A stretch of 64,000 nucleotides of DNA, from contig NZ_JBKBQG010000017.1 in assembly GCF_046292825.1 (NCBI RefSeq), positions 1 through 64,000 of the forward strand. The letters are read 5' to 3'. The DNA is from Salinarimonas sp046292825. Lineage in GTDB: Bacteria > Pseudomonadota > Alphaproteobacteria > Rhizobiales > Beijerinckiaceae. The position numbers and the translations under genes are program-made. Below, in pieces: positions 1-10,855 of the stretch (position 1 is its first letter; each line of letters begins with the position of its first letter). The notes beneath the pieces were generated by a model that saw nothing but the letters and a program-made list of their open reading frames with translations, had not been told where the DNA came from and did no database searches.

Positions 1-22
1 GGTGAGGGATGGGGGCGCGAAT

Positions 23-164
23 CCCTCTCCGGAGGGGGAGGGTGGCCCCTGAGCGCAGCGAAGGGGTCGGGTGGGGCCCGAGGGTTGAAGGATAATCTCC
101 ACCCGGGCCCCACCCGGCCTTTCTCGCTCCGCTCGAAAGTCCACCCTCCCCTACGGGGAGGGAG
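23..164. repeat. Family A palindromic intergenic repeat, copy A1
   Basis: About 142 bp with outer arms of the form CCCTCC..GGAGGG and inner arms GGTGGGGCCC / GGGCCCCACC, giving a long imperfect inverted repeat. Seven more copies occur at 1373, 37166, 48628, 48785, 57079, 57222 and 57379. This copy lies just downstream of the res stop codon. No gene is seen in 1-195. Confidence 0.85.
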
Positions 165-195
165 CTTCGCTTGCACGAGCCCCCCGCGCCCCTCT

Positions 196-969
196 TCAAC
201 CGCCCCGCGGCCGGTCCCAAATCATGCCTGCGAGGCGTGGATCGGCGAAGGCGGTCGTCGCGAATTCGAGCGCGTCGCGCGGGTGCTCGCACAGGGCCTG
301 GGCGCCCGTCGGGCCGATGCGCAGACGCCACGTCCGGCGCTCGACCGGGCTCGGCTCCGCGAAGGCGCGACAGGACAGGACCGCGAGATTGGCGCCGCGG
401 CGCGGATCGCGCACGGATGCGTACCGCACGATCTGCGCGTCGATCGCGCGCGCGGCGTCCGCGAGCGCCTGGCAGGGCTCGTAGGCGACCGGGTGCATCC
501 AGACCGCTCGGTCGCGCGCGAGCGCCCCCGTCGTCAGATCGAGCGCGACAGGCGTCGCCAGCGCGGCCGAGAAGGCGGTCAATTCGGCCGCGTCGTCGGG
601 GAACGGCGTCAGCGGGCTCTCAGCGAAGAACAGGAAGCGGTAGAACACCATCTCCGCGACCGCCGTCTCCGGCCGCTCGGCCCCGTACCAGACCCCCGGC
701 GTCAGGCCGGCGCGTCGGAAGCGGGAGCCGTTCGGATAAGGTCGGTAGCGAAAGGGGGTGGCGAGGAGATAGTCGAGGTGCCGGCACGCCTCCGGCACGA
801 GCGGCTTCGTGTCCTCGAGGATCGCTTCCAGCGCCTCCTGCTCGGGGAGGCTGTCGACGAGCTTGAGCGTCGAGACGCGATGCTGCGCCTCCACCAGCCG
901 CCAGGCGAGACCGGCGAGCGGGCGCGCCTCAGAGCGGAGCGCGTCTGGCGTCCAGATAGGCGACGACAT
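196..969 (-). CDS. RES-domain toxin of a Res/Xre toxin-antitoxin pair
   Basis: 257 residues from the ATG at 969. The RES family (ParT, MbcT) consists of toxins that attack NAD+ or modify cellular targets by ADP-ribosyl transfer. Family features seen are an N-terminal WRLV motif near residue 23, the block GVWYGAE around 92-98 followed by ETAVAE near 101-106, and a C-terminal segment typical of RES proteins. The start lies 41 bases inside the end of the upstream xre gene in another frame, so translational coupling is likely. The antitoxin-first order is normal for this family. In-frame sequence extends upstream to 1080 but would overlap xre much further, so the internal ATG was preferred. The target substrate cannot be read from the sequence. 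Confidence 0.85.
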   Translation of the reverse strand: MSSPIWTPDALRSEARPLAGLAWRLVEAQHRVSTLKLVDSLPEQEALEAILEDTKPLVPEACRHLDYLLATPFRYRPYPNGSRFRRAGLTPGVWYGAERPETAVAEMVFYRFLFFAESPLTPFPDDAAELTAFSAALATPVALDLTTGALARDRAVWMHPVAYEPCQALADAARAIDAQIVRYASVRDPRRGANLAVLSCRAFAEPSPVERRTWRLRIGPTGAQALCEHPRDALEFATTAFADPRLAGMIWDRPRGG

Positions 970-1309
970 CGACGAGCCCCTGAACGCTGGCCATGCGTGC
1001 GAGCGGCGCTGCGCCGAGCGCCTCGTTCGGCGCAGCGACCCACGCCCGGCACACCACCTCGTCCCCGCCGGCGATCGCATCGAGCGAGCGGAAGGCGCGC
1101 ACCAGGAGCGCGGCGAGCTCGAACGGCTTCGTGCCTTCCTCGAGCCCCGCTTCCCCGCGCCGCAGCCGCGAGATCGTCGCCTCCGAGACGCCGAGGATCC
1201 CGGCGAGCTGCCGCCCGCTCAGCCCGAGCCGCGCGGCCGCGCGCAGCGTCGCCTTCGCGAGGACGGCACCGCGATCGAGGGCAGGGGCCGTGGCGGGAGC
1301 AAGCGCCAT
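929..1309 (-). CDS. Xre/MbcA/ParS-type antitoxin with toxin-binding domain
   Basis: 126 residues from the ATG at 1309. A helix-turn-helix lies at about residues 30-50 (SGRQLAGILGVSEATISRLR). It is followed by a DUF2384-type toxin-binding domain from about 60 to 126, with NEALGA near 95-100 and VVAYLD near 115-120. Proteins of this type neutralise the RES toxin and repress their own operon. It is the first gene of the two-gene unit and overlaps res. A family A repeat (1373-1518) ends about 64 bases upstream of the start, so the promoter must lie in or beside that repeat. Confidence 0.87.
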   Translation of the reverse strand: MALAPATAPALDRGAVLAKATLRAAARLGLSGRQLAGILGVSEATISRLRRGEAGLEEGTKPFELAALLVRAFRSLDAIAGGDEVVCRAWVAAPNEALGAAPLARMASVQGLVDVVAYLDARRAPL

Positions 1310-1372
1310 GACGTATCCTTTCTGATGAAAGGATAGGGGTGGGAGCTTTCGATTGCAAGGTCGGGCGATAAT

Positions 1373-1518
1373 CCCTCCCCGGAGGGGAGGGTGGACTTTC
1401 GAGGCGTGAGCCGAGAAAGGCCGGGTGGGGCCCGGGTGGAGAATATCCTCCAAACCTAGGGCCCCACCCGACCCCTGTCGCTCACGCTCCAGGGGCCACC
1501 CTCCCCTACGGGGAGGGA
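1373..1518. repeat. Family A palindromic intergenic repeat, copy A2
   Basis: About 146 bp in the same arrangement as copy A1. It lies between the xre start (1309) and cinA. The right arm overlaps the cinA 3' end: the TAG stop (1506-1508) and the last few codons of cinA fall in the repeat sequence. Confidence 0.88.
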
Positions 1519-2015
1519 TGCTCCCCCAGCCCCTCGCGCAGCAATCCGATCGCGTCGGCCACCGTCCGCAGCCGCACCATCGAGCGCCCGAGATCGCCGT
1601 AGCGGTAGGCGCGCGCGAGCGTCTCGCCGCCGCGCCGCGCGAGGGCGAAATGGACGAGGCCCACGGGCTTCTCGGCCGAGCCGCCGCCGGGGCCGGCGAT
1701 GCCCGTCACCGAGACGGCGAGGTCGGCGTGGGAGGCCCGCAGGGCCCCCTCCGCCATCGCGCGCGCGACCTCCTCCGACACCGCGCCGTGCGCCGCGATC
1801 AGCCCTTCCGGCACGCCGAGGCACTCGCTCTTGGCCTCGTTCGAATAGGTGACGAAGCCGCGCTCCACGACGGAGGACGAGCCGGGAATGTCGGTCAACA
1901 GGCCGGCGACGAGCCCGCCCGTGCAGCTCTCGGCGGTGACGATCTTCAGGTCGACCGCCTTGCAGGCGTCGAGCAGCGCCGTCGCCTCCGCGCGCATCTC
2001 GTCGGGAAAGATCAA
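1506..2015 (-). CDS. cinA: CinA C-terminal domain protein, nicotinamide-nucleotide amidohydrolase (PncC)
   Basis: 169 residues. It is a stand-alone CinA C-terminal domain, which deamidates NMN to nicotinate mononucleotide in pyridine nucleotide salvage. The signature TAESCTGG is followed by the SSSVVERGFVTYSNEAK-type block and VTGIAGPGGGS. The chosen start is a TTG at 2015 that overlaps the ispDF stop as TTGA and has AGGAGGG about 6 bases upstream. An ATG at 1997 would shorten the protein by six residues and has a weak ribosome site. Tight coupling to ispDF supports one operon. The C-terminal GEHPSP and the stop are encoded by the family A repeat, so the tail was probably rewritten by repeat insertion. 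Confidence 0.88.
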   Translation of the reverse strand: MIFPDEMRAEATALLDACKAVDLKIVTAESCTGGLVAGLLTDIPGSSSVVERGFVTYSNEAKSECLGVPEGLIAAHGAVSEEVARAMAEGALRASHADLAVSVTGIAGPGGGSAEKPVGLVHFALARRGGETLARAYRYGDLGRSMVRLRTVADAIGLLREGLGEHPSP

Positions 2016-3211
2016 GGCGGGCCCTCCTCGTCGGGCAGGCGGATGGTCGCTGCGGCCTGGGCGGCGATGCCCTCGCGACGACCGGTGAAGCCGAGGCTCT
2101 CCGTCGTCGTGGCCTTGATCGAAACGCGCGAGACCGGAACCGCGACGATCTCGGAAATGCGCATCCGGATCGCCTCGCGATGCGGGCCGACCTTCGGGCG
2201 CTCGGCGAGAAGCGTGGCGTCGAGATGGTCGATGATCCCGCCCCGCGCGCGCACCAGCGCGGCCGCGTGGGCGAGGAAGCGATCGGAGCTCGCGCCCTTC
2301 CATTGCGGGTCGGAGGGCGGGAAATGAGTGCCGATGTCGCCGTCGGCGAGCGCGCCGAGGAGCGCGTCGGTCAGCGCGTGGAGCACGACGTCGCCGTCCG
2401 AATGGGCGATCACGCCGCGATCGTGCGGGATGCGCACGCCCCCGAGCCAGACGTGATCGCCCTCGCCGAAGGCGTGGACGTCGAAGCCGGTGCCGGTGCG
2501 CACGATCATGCGGGTCTCCTCGATCCGAGAGAAGTCTTCCGGCCGCGTCAGCTTGAGATTGCCCGGCTCGCCGGGGAAGACGAAGACGCCGTGGCCCGCG
2601 TGCTCCATGAGCGCGCCGTCGTCGGTGAAGTCGTCGCGGCCCTCCTCCTGCGCGCGCGCATGGGCGGCGAGGAGGGGCGCGAAGGCGAAGGCCTGGGGCG
2701 TCTGCACGGCGCGCAGCGCCGCGCGCGCCGGCGTCTCGATCACGCGGCCCGTCTCGTCCACCCGCTTGATCGTGTCGACGACGTCGATGCCGGGGATCGC
2801 GGCGCCGCTCGTGCGCCCGGCCTCCACCGCGCGCGCGATCAGCGCCTGCGAGACGAAGGGGCGGGCCGCGTCGTGGACGAGGACGATGTCCGGGCGCGCC
2901 GTCTGCGCGAGCCGGGCGAGCCCCGCGGCGACCGAGAGCTGGCGCGTCGCCCCGCCGGGGACCGGCTCGAGCAGCCGCGCGCGCACCGCTTGGGGAAGCC
3001 TTGCGCGGGTTTCCTCGTAGAGCGCCGCGTCGTCGGGATGGATCACGACGAGGATGCGGTCGATCGTCTCAGCCGCGCCGAACGCGGCGAGGGTGCGCGC
3101 GAGCACGCTGTCGCCCCGGAGGCGCCGATATTGCTTGGGCGCCCCCGCTCCGGCCCGCGATCCGCGCCCGGCGGCGACGATCAGCGCCGCGACTTCGATG
3201 TGCTGCCCCAC
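2012..3211 (-). CDS. ispDF: Bifunctional IspD/IspF of the non-mevalonate isoprenoid pathway
   Basis: 399 residues from a GTG at 3211 with AAGGA eight bases upstream. Residues 1 to about 230 are the 2-C-methyl-D-erythritol 4-phosphate cytidylyltransferase: the nucleotide-binding block AALIVAAGRGSR at 7-18, then GAPKQY, and HDAARPF further on. Residues about 237 to 399 are the 2,4-cyclodiphosphate synthase, with DVHAF and the metal-binding HSDGDVVLHALTDALLG block. The fused form is common in alphaproteobacteria and feeds CDP-ME across two nonconsecutive steps of the MEP pathway. It is divergent from dusB and is followed directly by cinA. Confidence 0.95.
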   Translation of the reverse strand: MGQHIEVAALIVAAGRGSRAGAGAPKQYRRLRGDSVLARTLAAFGAAETIDRILVVIHPDDAALYEETRARLPQAVRARLLEPVPGGATRQLSVAAGLARLAQTARPDIVLVHDAARPFVSQALIARAVEAGRTSGAAIPGIDVVDTIKRVDETGRVIETPARAALRAVQTPQAFAFAPLLAAHARAQEEGRDDFTDDGALMEHAGHGVFVFPGEPGNLKLTRPEDFSRIEETRMIVRTGTGFDVHAFGEGDHVWLGGVRIPHDRGVIAHSDGDVVLHALTDALLGALADGDIGTHFPPSDPQWKGASSDRFLAHAAALVRARGGIIDHLDATLLAERPKVGPHREAIRMRISEIVAVPVSRVSIKATTTESLGFTGRREGIAAQAAATIRLPDEEGPP

Positions 3212-3297
3212 GAGCGCGGTCCTTCGTCGTTCCGTCGCGATCCTGCGGTGATAGAGAATGGCGCGCGCGGTGGCAAACCAGCCGCCCTCCTGCGCAC

Positions 3298-3333
3298 TTG
3301 CACTTTTCTGAGGCTTGGCTAATCCTTGTGCAA
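3298..3333 (+). promoter_or_regulatory. Candidate operator: TTGCAC / GTGCAA inverted repeat before dusB
   Basis: TTGCAC at 3298-3303 and GTGCAA at 3328-3333 form an inverted pair 24 bases apart, ending at the dusB start codon. TGCAC is also the half-site of NtrC operators, but canonical NtrC sites have about 7 bases between the half-sites. The region lies in the 122-base gap between the divergent ispDF and dusB genes. Autoregulation of the nifR3/dusB-ntrBC operon by NtrC is known in rhizobia. The assignment here is inference. Confidence 0.3.
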
Positions 3334-4367
<1,034 letters not shown>

Positions 4368-4371
<4 letters not shown>

Positions 4372-5492
4372 GGCGCTCTGGCGACCAGAGCGGAGGCCGG
4401 CCCGGCTCCGCGAGCGACGCGGTGATGAACGCGCTGCCGCTTCCGGTGATGACGGTCGGGGCGGACGGCGAGCTGCTCTTCGCGAATTCGGCGGCCGAGG
4501 CTTTCCTGGAGACGAGCCAGCGCGTGCTCCAGCGCCTGCGCCTCGAGGATTTCGTCCCCTTCGGCTCGCCCGTGCTCAGCCTCGTCGAGGAGGTGCGGCG
4601 TCGGCGCACGAGCGTCAGCGAGTACCGCGTCGATATCGGCGGCCCCCGGCTCGGCCTCGAGCGCATCGTCGACGTCTTCGCCTCGCCGCTGCCGGAGGAC
4701 GCGGAGGTGGTGGTGCTGATGCTCCAGGAGCGCACCATCGCCGACAAGATGAACCGCCAGCTCACCCATCGCGCCGCCGCGCGCTCGGTGACGGCGCTCG
4801 GCGCGATGCTCGCCCACGAGATCAAGAACCCGCTCTCGGGCATCCGCGGCGCCGCCCAGCTCCTTGAGCAATCCGCCGGCGACGAGGACCGCCTGCTCAC
4901 CCGCCTCATCTGCGACGAGGCCGACCGGATCGTGAAGCTCGTCGAGCGCGTCGAGCTGTTCGGCGATCAGCGCCCCGTCGAGCGCGGGCCGGTCAACGTC
5001 CATTCCGTGCTCGACCACGTGAAGCGGCTCGCGCAGACGGGGTTCGCCCGCCACATCCGCATCCTCGAGCAATACGATCCCTCGCTGCCGCCGGTCCTGG
5101 CCAATCGCGACCAGCTCATCCAGGTCGTGCTCAACCTCGTCAAGAACGCGGCGGAGGCGATCGGGGTGGACGCGCTCGAGGGGGAGATGGTGCTCTCCAC
5201 CGCGTTCCGCACCGGCATTCGGCTGCAGATCCCGGGATCGAGCGAACGCGTCAGCCTGCCGATCGAGATCGCGGTGCGCGACAACGGCCCGGGCATTCCG
5301 CCCGAACTCGTATCCGAATTGTTCGACCCCTTCGTCACCACGAAAGCCAACGGCTCTGGCCTCGGTCTTGCATTGGTGGCGAAGATCGTGGGCGACCACG
5401 GCGGCATCGTGGAGTGCGATCCGGCACCGAGAAAGACGACCTTCCGTATCCTCCTGCCCATGTCGAGCGCCCGCGACGGCCGAGGCTCGTGA
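4368..5492 (+). CDS. ntrB: Nitrogen regulation sensor histidine kinase NtrB
   Basis: 374 residues, cytosolic, with no membrane segment. A PAS domain occupies about residues 15-125. The phospho-acceptor box AHEIKNPLSGIRG has His150. A dimerisation helix, an N-box (VLNLVKNAAEAI), DNGPGIPP and GSGLGLAL ATP-lid motifs follow. NtrB phosphorylates or dephosphorylates NtrC according to PII status. The ATG overlaps the dusB stop by four bases (ATGA). The gene ends 53 bases before ntrC. The PII partner for this circuit is plausibly the GlnK encoded at 58988-59326. Confidence 0.95.
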
Positions 5493-5545
5493 CGAGCCTC
5501 GACGGGCGGGCGACGGGACGAGACCGAGACCCCGAGACGAGTACC

Positions 5546-6994
<1,449 letters not shown>

Positions 6995-7023
6995 GGGGGT
7001 AAGAATTCGAATGTACATACCCC

Positions 7024-7199
7024 GTCATTCCGGGGCGCGAAGCGAGCCCGGAACCTAGACTCCCGACGCCGGTGCGAGCGCGCATGCGCGCTCGTTCGGC
7101 AACACCTTAAACTCGATGGGTCCATGGACGCAGCCTATAGGCTGCTCATCGGAGGTCGTGGCTCTGGGTTCCGGGCTCGCTTCGCGCCCCGGAATGACG
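7024..7199. repeat. Divergent family B-like intergenic repeat
   Basis: About 176 bp bounded by GTCATTCCGGGGCGCGAAGC at the left and the complementary form ending GGAATGAC at the right. It contains the central CAGCCTATAGGCTG palindrome that family B copies also carry. It is less similar to the other three copies and looks like an older or separate subfamily. It fills the gap between the convergent ntrC and the gene ending at 7244. Confidence 0.7.
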
Positions 7200-7243
7200 G
7201 CGCCGGATGACGGCGTCGAAGTACCAGACGGTTTCGCGCACTC

Positions 7244-7795
7244 TCACCGGGTGTGGATTCCCGTCCAGGAGGGCGGGTCGCTCGCGGGGAAGCTCTCCTC
7301 GTCGGCCTCCTGGACGATGTCGGGCCCCGGCGCCGAGCCGTCGAGGGGGACGTGCTCGGTGTGGCCGAACCCTTTCCGGTAGTCGATGAGCGAGATCCCG
7401 AGGGGGCGCACGCGGAAGAGCGCGACGTTCCCGAGCGCGCCGAGGCCGCCCGGGGCGATCGCCGAGATCTGCGGGTATTTCTGCATCATCATCCCGCCGA
7501 TCCGCCCGCGTGTGTCCTCGTCGGAGATCCGCTCGGCGAGGCCGCCGAGGCCGATGGCGCGGATCTCGTTCCAGTCCTCGTAGGGCAGGCCGAGGGTGCA
7601 GGACACGCGCGCATCGTGCGCGATGTTGCGCGCCTTCTGCGAATCGGCGGCGCAGCCGAAGACGAGGGCGAGCCCGTCGGCGACGAAGCCGACGACGCTC
7701 GCATGCGGGAAGCCGTCAGGGCGGATCGTCGCGACGGTGAGGTCGCGGGCGCGCTGGAAGATCTCGAGGATGTCGGCACGTTGCTCGTCGGTCAT
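7244..7795 (-). CDS. Pyridoxamine 5'-phosphate oxidase-like flavin-binding split-barrel protein
   Basis: 183 residues. The fold is suggested by ILEIFQRARDLTVATI near the start, then PHASVVGFVADG, a KARNIAHDARVSC segment and a beta-rich core, as in small FMN- or F420-binding oxidoreductases. The C-terminus has the FPASDPPSWT tail, a short motif found at the ends of many alphaproteobacterial proteins. The ATG at 7795 has a very strong ribosome site (AAGGAGGAGG). Substrate is unknown. It is convergent with ntrC and divergent from the small protein at 7988. Confidence 0.75.
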   Translation of the reverse strand: MTDEQRADILEIFQRARDLTVATIRPDGFPHASVVGFVADGLALVFGCAADSQKARNIAHDARVSCTLGLPYEDWNEIRAIGLGGLAERISDEDTRGRIGGMMMQKYPQISAIAPGGLGALGNVALFRVRPLGISLIDYRKGFGHTEHVPLDGSAPGPDIVQEADEESFPASDPPSWTGIHTR

Positions 7796-7987
7796 GGCGT
7801 TCCTCCTCCTTGTGGGTCGTTGGCGCGCGCGGCGAGGCGCCCGCGACCGCCAGCATGGCCCCCGGGCCCGCCGTCTTCCGTGACGTGAGTCAATGCGCGA
7901 GCGCATCGCGGGTTTGCGGGGGGCGCGCATCGGAACGCGCCGCCGCCCCGGCGGTTGGCCTTCCCGCACAGCACAGGGAGACGCGCC

Positions 7988-8239
7988 ATGGCCGACGAGA
8001 AGCGGGATCGCCCCAATCTGAAGGACGAGGACGTGAGCGTCCTGCGCAACCGCCAGCGCAACGACGGCAATCCGACCGTCGACGAGGGCGAAGGCCCGGA
8101 GGGCAACGCCACCATGCGCCGCGCCTGGAGCGAGCCGGGCGGCGAGGCGCAGGCCTACCGGTCCGCGACGAAGGGCGCCGGCGGCGACGCCGAGGAGCAC
8201 GGCGACCTCACCGACGAGGAGGCCCGCAAGAGCCGGTGA
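7988..8239 (+). CDS. Small hydrophilic charged protein, unknown function
   Basis: 83 residues, dominated by Asp, Glu, Arg and Gly, with no hydrophobic segment; probably disordered. It ends in GDLTDEEARKSR. A second small protein at 10400-10594 has the same character and a similar RDLTNEDA motif, so the two may be distant paralogues. Stop lies 10 bases from the end of the convergent rlmJ. No function recognised; stress-related small proteins of this composition are common in soil alphaproteobacteria, which is only a guess. Confidence 0.6.
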   Translation: MADEKRDRPNLKDEDVSVLRNRQRNDGNPTVDEGEGPEGNATMRRAWSEPGGEAQAYRSATKGAGGDAEEHGDLTDEEARKSR

Positions 8240-8249
8240 GCGATCGCGA

Positions 8250-9107
8250 TCAGCTGCGCCCCTCGCCCGCCGCGCCGATCGCCTCGATCCGCGAGCCGCC
8301 GCGTCCCTCGCGGCCGAGCCGCTCGGCGAGCGCGGGGAGGAGGCGGCCGGCGGTCTCGGCGAGCGTGTAGGGCGGGTTGATCACGAAGAGCCCGCAGCCG
8401 ACGAGGCGCGGCTCCGGTCCCGGACGATCGATCGTCAGCTCGAGCCGCAAAGCCGGCCGCGCGAGATCGGCGAAGCCGGCGGCCGCGCGGTCGATCTCCT
8501 TGGGGTACTTGATCGGATACCAGCCCACATAGACCCCCGTCGGCCATTTGCGGGCGGCGGCGAGCATGCGCTCGACGAGGCGATCGAGTTCGCCCGCCTT
8601 CTCGAAGGGCGGGTCGATCAGGACGAGGCCGCGCTTCTCCTTGGGCGGGATCAGGCTCGAGAGCGCCGTCCAGCCGTCGAGATGCAGGACCTTCAGGTTG
8701 GCGACGCTGTTGAAGCGCACGGCGAGCACGTCCGCGTCGGCCGGATGCAGCTCGACGAAGACGCCGCGATCCTGCCGGCGCAGCAGCTCGCGCGCGATCG
8801 CCGGCGAGCCGGGATAGGCGCGCGCGCCGTAGCGGGCCCGCACGGCGGCGAGCGCGGCGCGGTAGGGGGCGAGCGCCTCCTCGATCGCGGGCGAGAACGG
8901 CGTCTCGATCAGCCCGACGCCGCCATCCGCCTCGCCCGTCCGCTGCGCCTCGTCCGCGTCGAGATCGTAGAGCCCGATCCCGGCATGGGTGTCGATCAGG
9001 CGGAACGGGGTCTCCTTGCGGCCGAGATAAGCGATCAGCCAGGCGAGGAGGGCGTGCTTCATCACGTCGGCGAAATTGCCGGCGTGATAGATGTGGCGGT
9101 AATTCAT
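8250..9107 (-). CDS. rlmJ: 23S rRNA (adenine(2030)-N(6))-methyltransferase RlmJ
   Basis: 285 residues. The N-terminal MNYRHIYHAGNFADVMKHA is the family hallmark. DTHAGIGLYDL gives the SAM-binding loop, and VLIDPPFE is the catalytic N6-methyltransferase motif (DPPF). RlmJ modifies A2030 of 23S rRNA in E. coli. The start at 9107 gives the standard family length. It is transcribed alone, with no obvious operon partner. Confidence 0.93.
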   Translation of the reverse strand: MNYRHIYHAGNFADVMKHALLAWLIAYLGRKETPFRLIDTHAGIGLYDLDADEAQRTGEADGGVGLIETPFSPAIEEALAPYRAALAAVRARYGARAYPGSPAIARELLRRQDRGVFVELHPADADVLAVRFNSVANLKVLHLDGWTALSSLIPPKEKRGLVLIDPPFEKAGELDRLVERMLAAARKWPTGVYVGWYPIKYPKEIDRAAAGFADLARPALRLELTIDRPGPEPRLVGCGLFVINPPYTLAETAGRLLPALAERLGREGRGGSRIEAIGAAGEGRS

Positions 9108-9132
9108 CGCGGCGCCTTTCGGCCCGCGTCGC

Positions 9133-9624
9133 TCACGGACGCATCATGCGGCAATTGGGGGCGGCGTGGAGGTGGCGCTCGACGCCGGTGACGCACCAAT
9201 CCACCTTCCAGGTCGAGCCGAAGAGATAGCCCGTCTCCTCGCGCACGATGTAGGCCACCTCGTGGCGGCGCATATGCGGCCCCTCCTGGACGAGCGCGGT
9301 CGCCGAGCAGAAATTGCGCGGGACGAAGGAGCGGCTCCAAGGCCGGTGCGCGACGAGGCGGGGATGCTCGAAGCCGACGATCCGCAGGGGCGAATCCCAG
9401 AAGCGCGATTCGCGGCGGTCGAACGCGCGGTTGATCTCGGCGAGGACCGCGGGGGCGTCGCAGGTGGGAATCACGCCGGAATAGGGGATCACGCGCTGTT
9501 CCGCCGGAGGGGTGCCGGAGCCGGTGACCGGGGCGCGCGTCGGCACCCGCGCGAGATCCGCCGCACTCGCCATGCCGCCTGCGAGCAACGCGACCGCAGC
9601 CCCGAGAGCCAAAGCCATACGCAT
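9133..9624 (-). CDS. Secreted hypothetical protein with signal peptide
   Basis: 163 residues from the ATG at 9624 (another ATG at 9633 would add three residues; AAGGG sits at a normal distance from 9624). Residues 1 to about 22 form a Sec signal peptide ending ASA-AD. The mature part has four or five cysteines, including PTCDAP, RNFCSATA and DWCVTG, and a patterned segment of aromatics (IVREETGYLFGSTWKVDWC). No catalytic motif was recognised. Such periplasmic cysteine-containing proteins are conserved but uncharacterised in Hyphomicrobiales. It lies 25 bases downstream of the rlmJ start on the same strand. Confidence 0.65.
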   Translation of the reverse strand: MRMALALGAAVALLAGGMASAADLARVPTRAPVTGSGTPPAEQRVIPYSGVIPTCDAPAVLAEINRAFDRRESRFWDSPLRIVGFEHPRLVAHRPWSRSFVPRNFCSATALVQEGPHMRRHEVAYIVREETGYLFGSTWKVDWCVTGVERHLHAAPNCRMMRP

Positions 9625-9736
9625 CGTGAGCATCCCTTGTTCTGATTGCCCCAATGTGGCCACGATCGGGGAGGGCGCGCGCGAAATCAAGGCCCGCGCC
9701 GCGTGGCTTCGCCGTCTCCGAGCGATTTGCGGGAGC

Positions 9737-10282
9737 CTATGGCGCGCGGAACACGCGCAGGGACACGCGCGCGGGCTCGTCGAGCCAGATCGGCGGCCCG
9801 GCGACGAGGCCCGCCGCGTGCAGGAGCTCCTCGGCCGCGATCCCCGATTCGCAGGCGCGGAACAGGCCCCGCCCGCCGGGCAGTCGCGCGTCGTGCGCCC
9901 GCGCGAGGTGGAAGCTCGTAAAGCCGCCGGGACCGACATGATCGAACACGTCCTGCCCGCCCGGCACGCCGATATCCCCGCCCTCCGGCACCGCTTGCGC
10001 CAGCGCCTGCGCGAGCGGGACGCGCGCGGGGTTCCACCAGAATCCGTCCGCGCGGCGCTCGAGACCGTCGGCCGAGCGCGACATCACGATGCGCAGGCGG
10101 TTTCGGTGATTGGGGCTCGCCTCGTGCGAGCGGCGCCCGAGCAGCGTCGCGCGCGCGGCGTCGAGGCCCGCCTGGAAATAGGCCCAGTCGGCGTCGTTGC
10201 GCAGGCAATCGGGAAAGCGCCCCTGCGCATCGGCGATGCGGTCGTCGGCGCTGACGATGGCGTAGGCGTGAAGGCGGTGCAT
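9737..10282 (-). CDS. Dihydrofolate reductase/RibD-like reductase family protein
   Basis: 181 residues. The pattern fits the RibD C-terminal/DHFR-like fold: HAYAIVSADDRIAD at the start, DWAYFQAGLDAARATLLGRRSHEA (the G-R-T/S strand), RIVMSRS, and a GGQDVFDH segment near residue 110 that matches the glycine-rich NADPH site. True DHFR active-site residues are not evident, so it is probably a reductase of unknown substrate rather than FolA. The ATG at 10282 has GGAGGAG upstream. It is divergent from the small protein at 10400. Confidence 0.7.
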   Translation of the reverse strand: MHRLHAYAIVSADDRIADAQGRFPDCLRNDADWAYFQAGLDAARATLLGRRSHEASPNHRNRLRIVMSRSADGLERRADGFWWNPARVPLAQALAQAVPEGGDIGVPGGQDVFDHVGPGGFTSFHLARAHDARLPGGRGLFRACESGIAAEELLHAAGLVAGPPIWLDEPARVSLRVFRAP

Positions 10283-10399
10283 CGGGCTCCTCCGGCGGCG
10301 CCGATAGCAGAGGCGCGGACCTGCGTGAAGCGCGCGCGAACGCCGCGGGCGCTCCCGGCGTTGTTCCTCCGGCGACAGAACCCGCCAGGAGGGCGAGCC

Positions 10400-10594
10400 A
10401 TGCAGGACGAGCGCGAGAAGAACCAGAATTCGCAGACGCAGCCCGGACGGACGAAGGAGGACGCGGACCGCGAGCGGCCGCACCCCGCAGGACCGCATGC
10501 GCGGCGCGATCTCACCAACGAGGACGCCACCCCCGGCAGCGGCTCGCTGCCCGACGACGGCGCGAGCGGCGGGGTCGATCCCGCAGGCGGGTGA
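10400..10594 (+). CDS. Small hydrophilic charged protein, unknown function
   Basis: 64 residues, rich in Asp, Glu, Arg, Gln, Gly and Pro, with no hydrophobic stretch. AGGAGGG lies at correct spacing before the ATG at 10400, which supports real translation. The RDLTNEDA segment echoes GDLTDEEA of the 83-residue protein at 7988-8239. Function unknown. Confidence 0.55.
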   Translation: MQDEREKNQNSQTQPGRTKEDADRERPHPAGPHARRDLTNEDATPGSGSLPDDGASGGVDPAGG

Positions 10595-10660
10595 GGCCCG
10601 CGCCGATGCGGACAGGGCCACCGCTTCTTCCGGTCAGCGTTCGAGAATCCTTGCCCGCTC

Positions 10661-10696
10661 GTCATTCCGGGCTTGGCTATCGCGCCCCGGAATGAC
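10661..10696. repeat. Mini palindrome with GTCATTCCGG ends
   Basis: A 36-base inverted repeat with arms GTCATTCCGG / CCGGAATGAC and a short loop. The ends match those of the family B-like element at 7024, so it looks like a deletion derivative that keeps only the termini. Confidence 0.6.
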
Positions 10697-10797
10697 GGCG
10701 ATGAGAATCTCCGAAGGCGTTGCGATCCCTTTGGCGCGGAGAGGGGCGGCGCCTCGGAATCGGCGACGATGCGCAAATCGGATACCCCCCACGCGAG

Positions 10798-10827
10798 AGC
10801 GCCTCCCCCGTCGCCGGGAGAGGCGCT
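10798..10827 (-). terminator. Hairpin downstream of the FDH gamma gene
   Basis: AGCGCCTC and GAGGCGCT pair around a 14-base loop, 29 bases past the stop of the FDH gamma gene. There is no following T-run on the minus strand, so it may act as an mRNA 3' stabiliser or a Rho-assisted terminator. Confidence 0.5.
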
Positions 10828-10855
10828 CGCATCGTCGTTGCGTTCGGGCTGCCGA

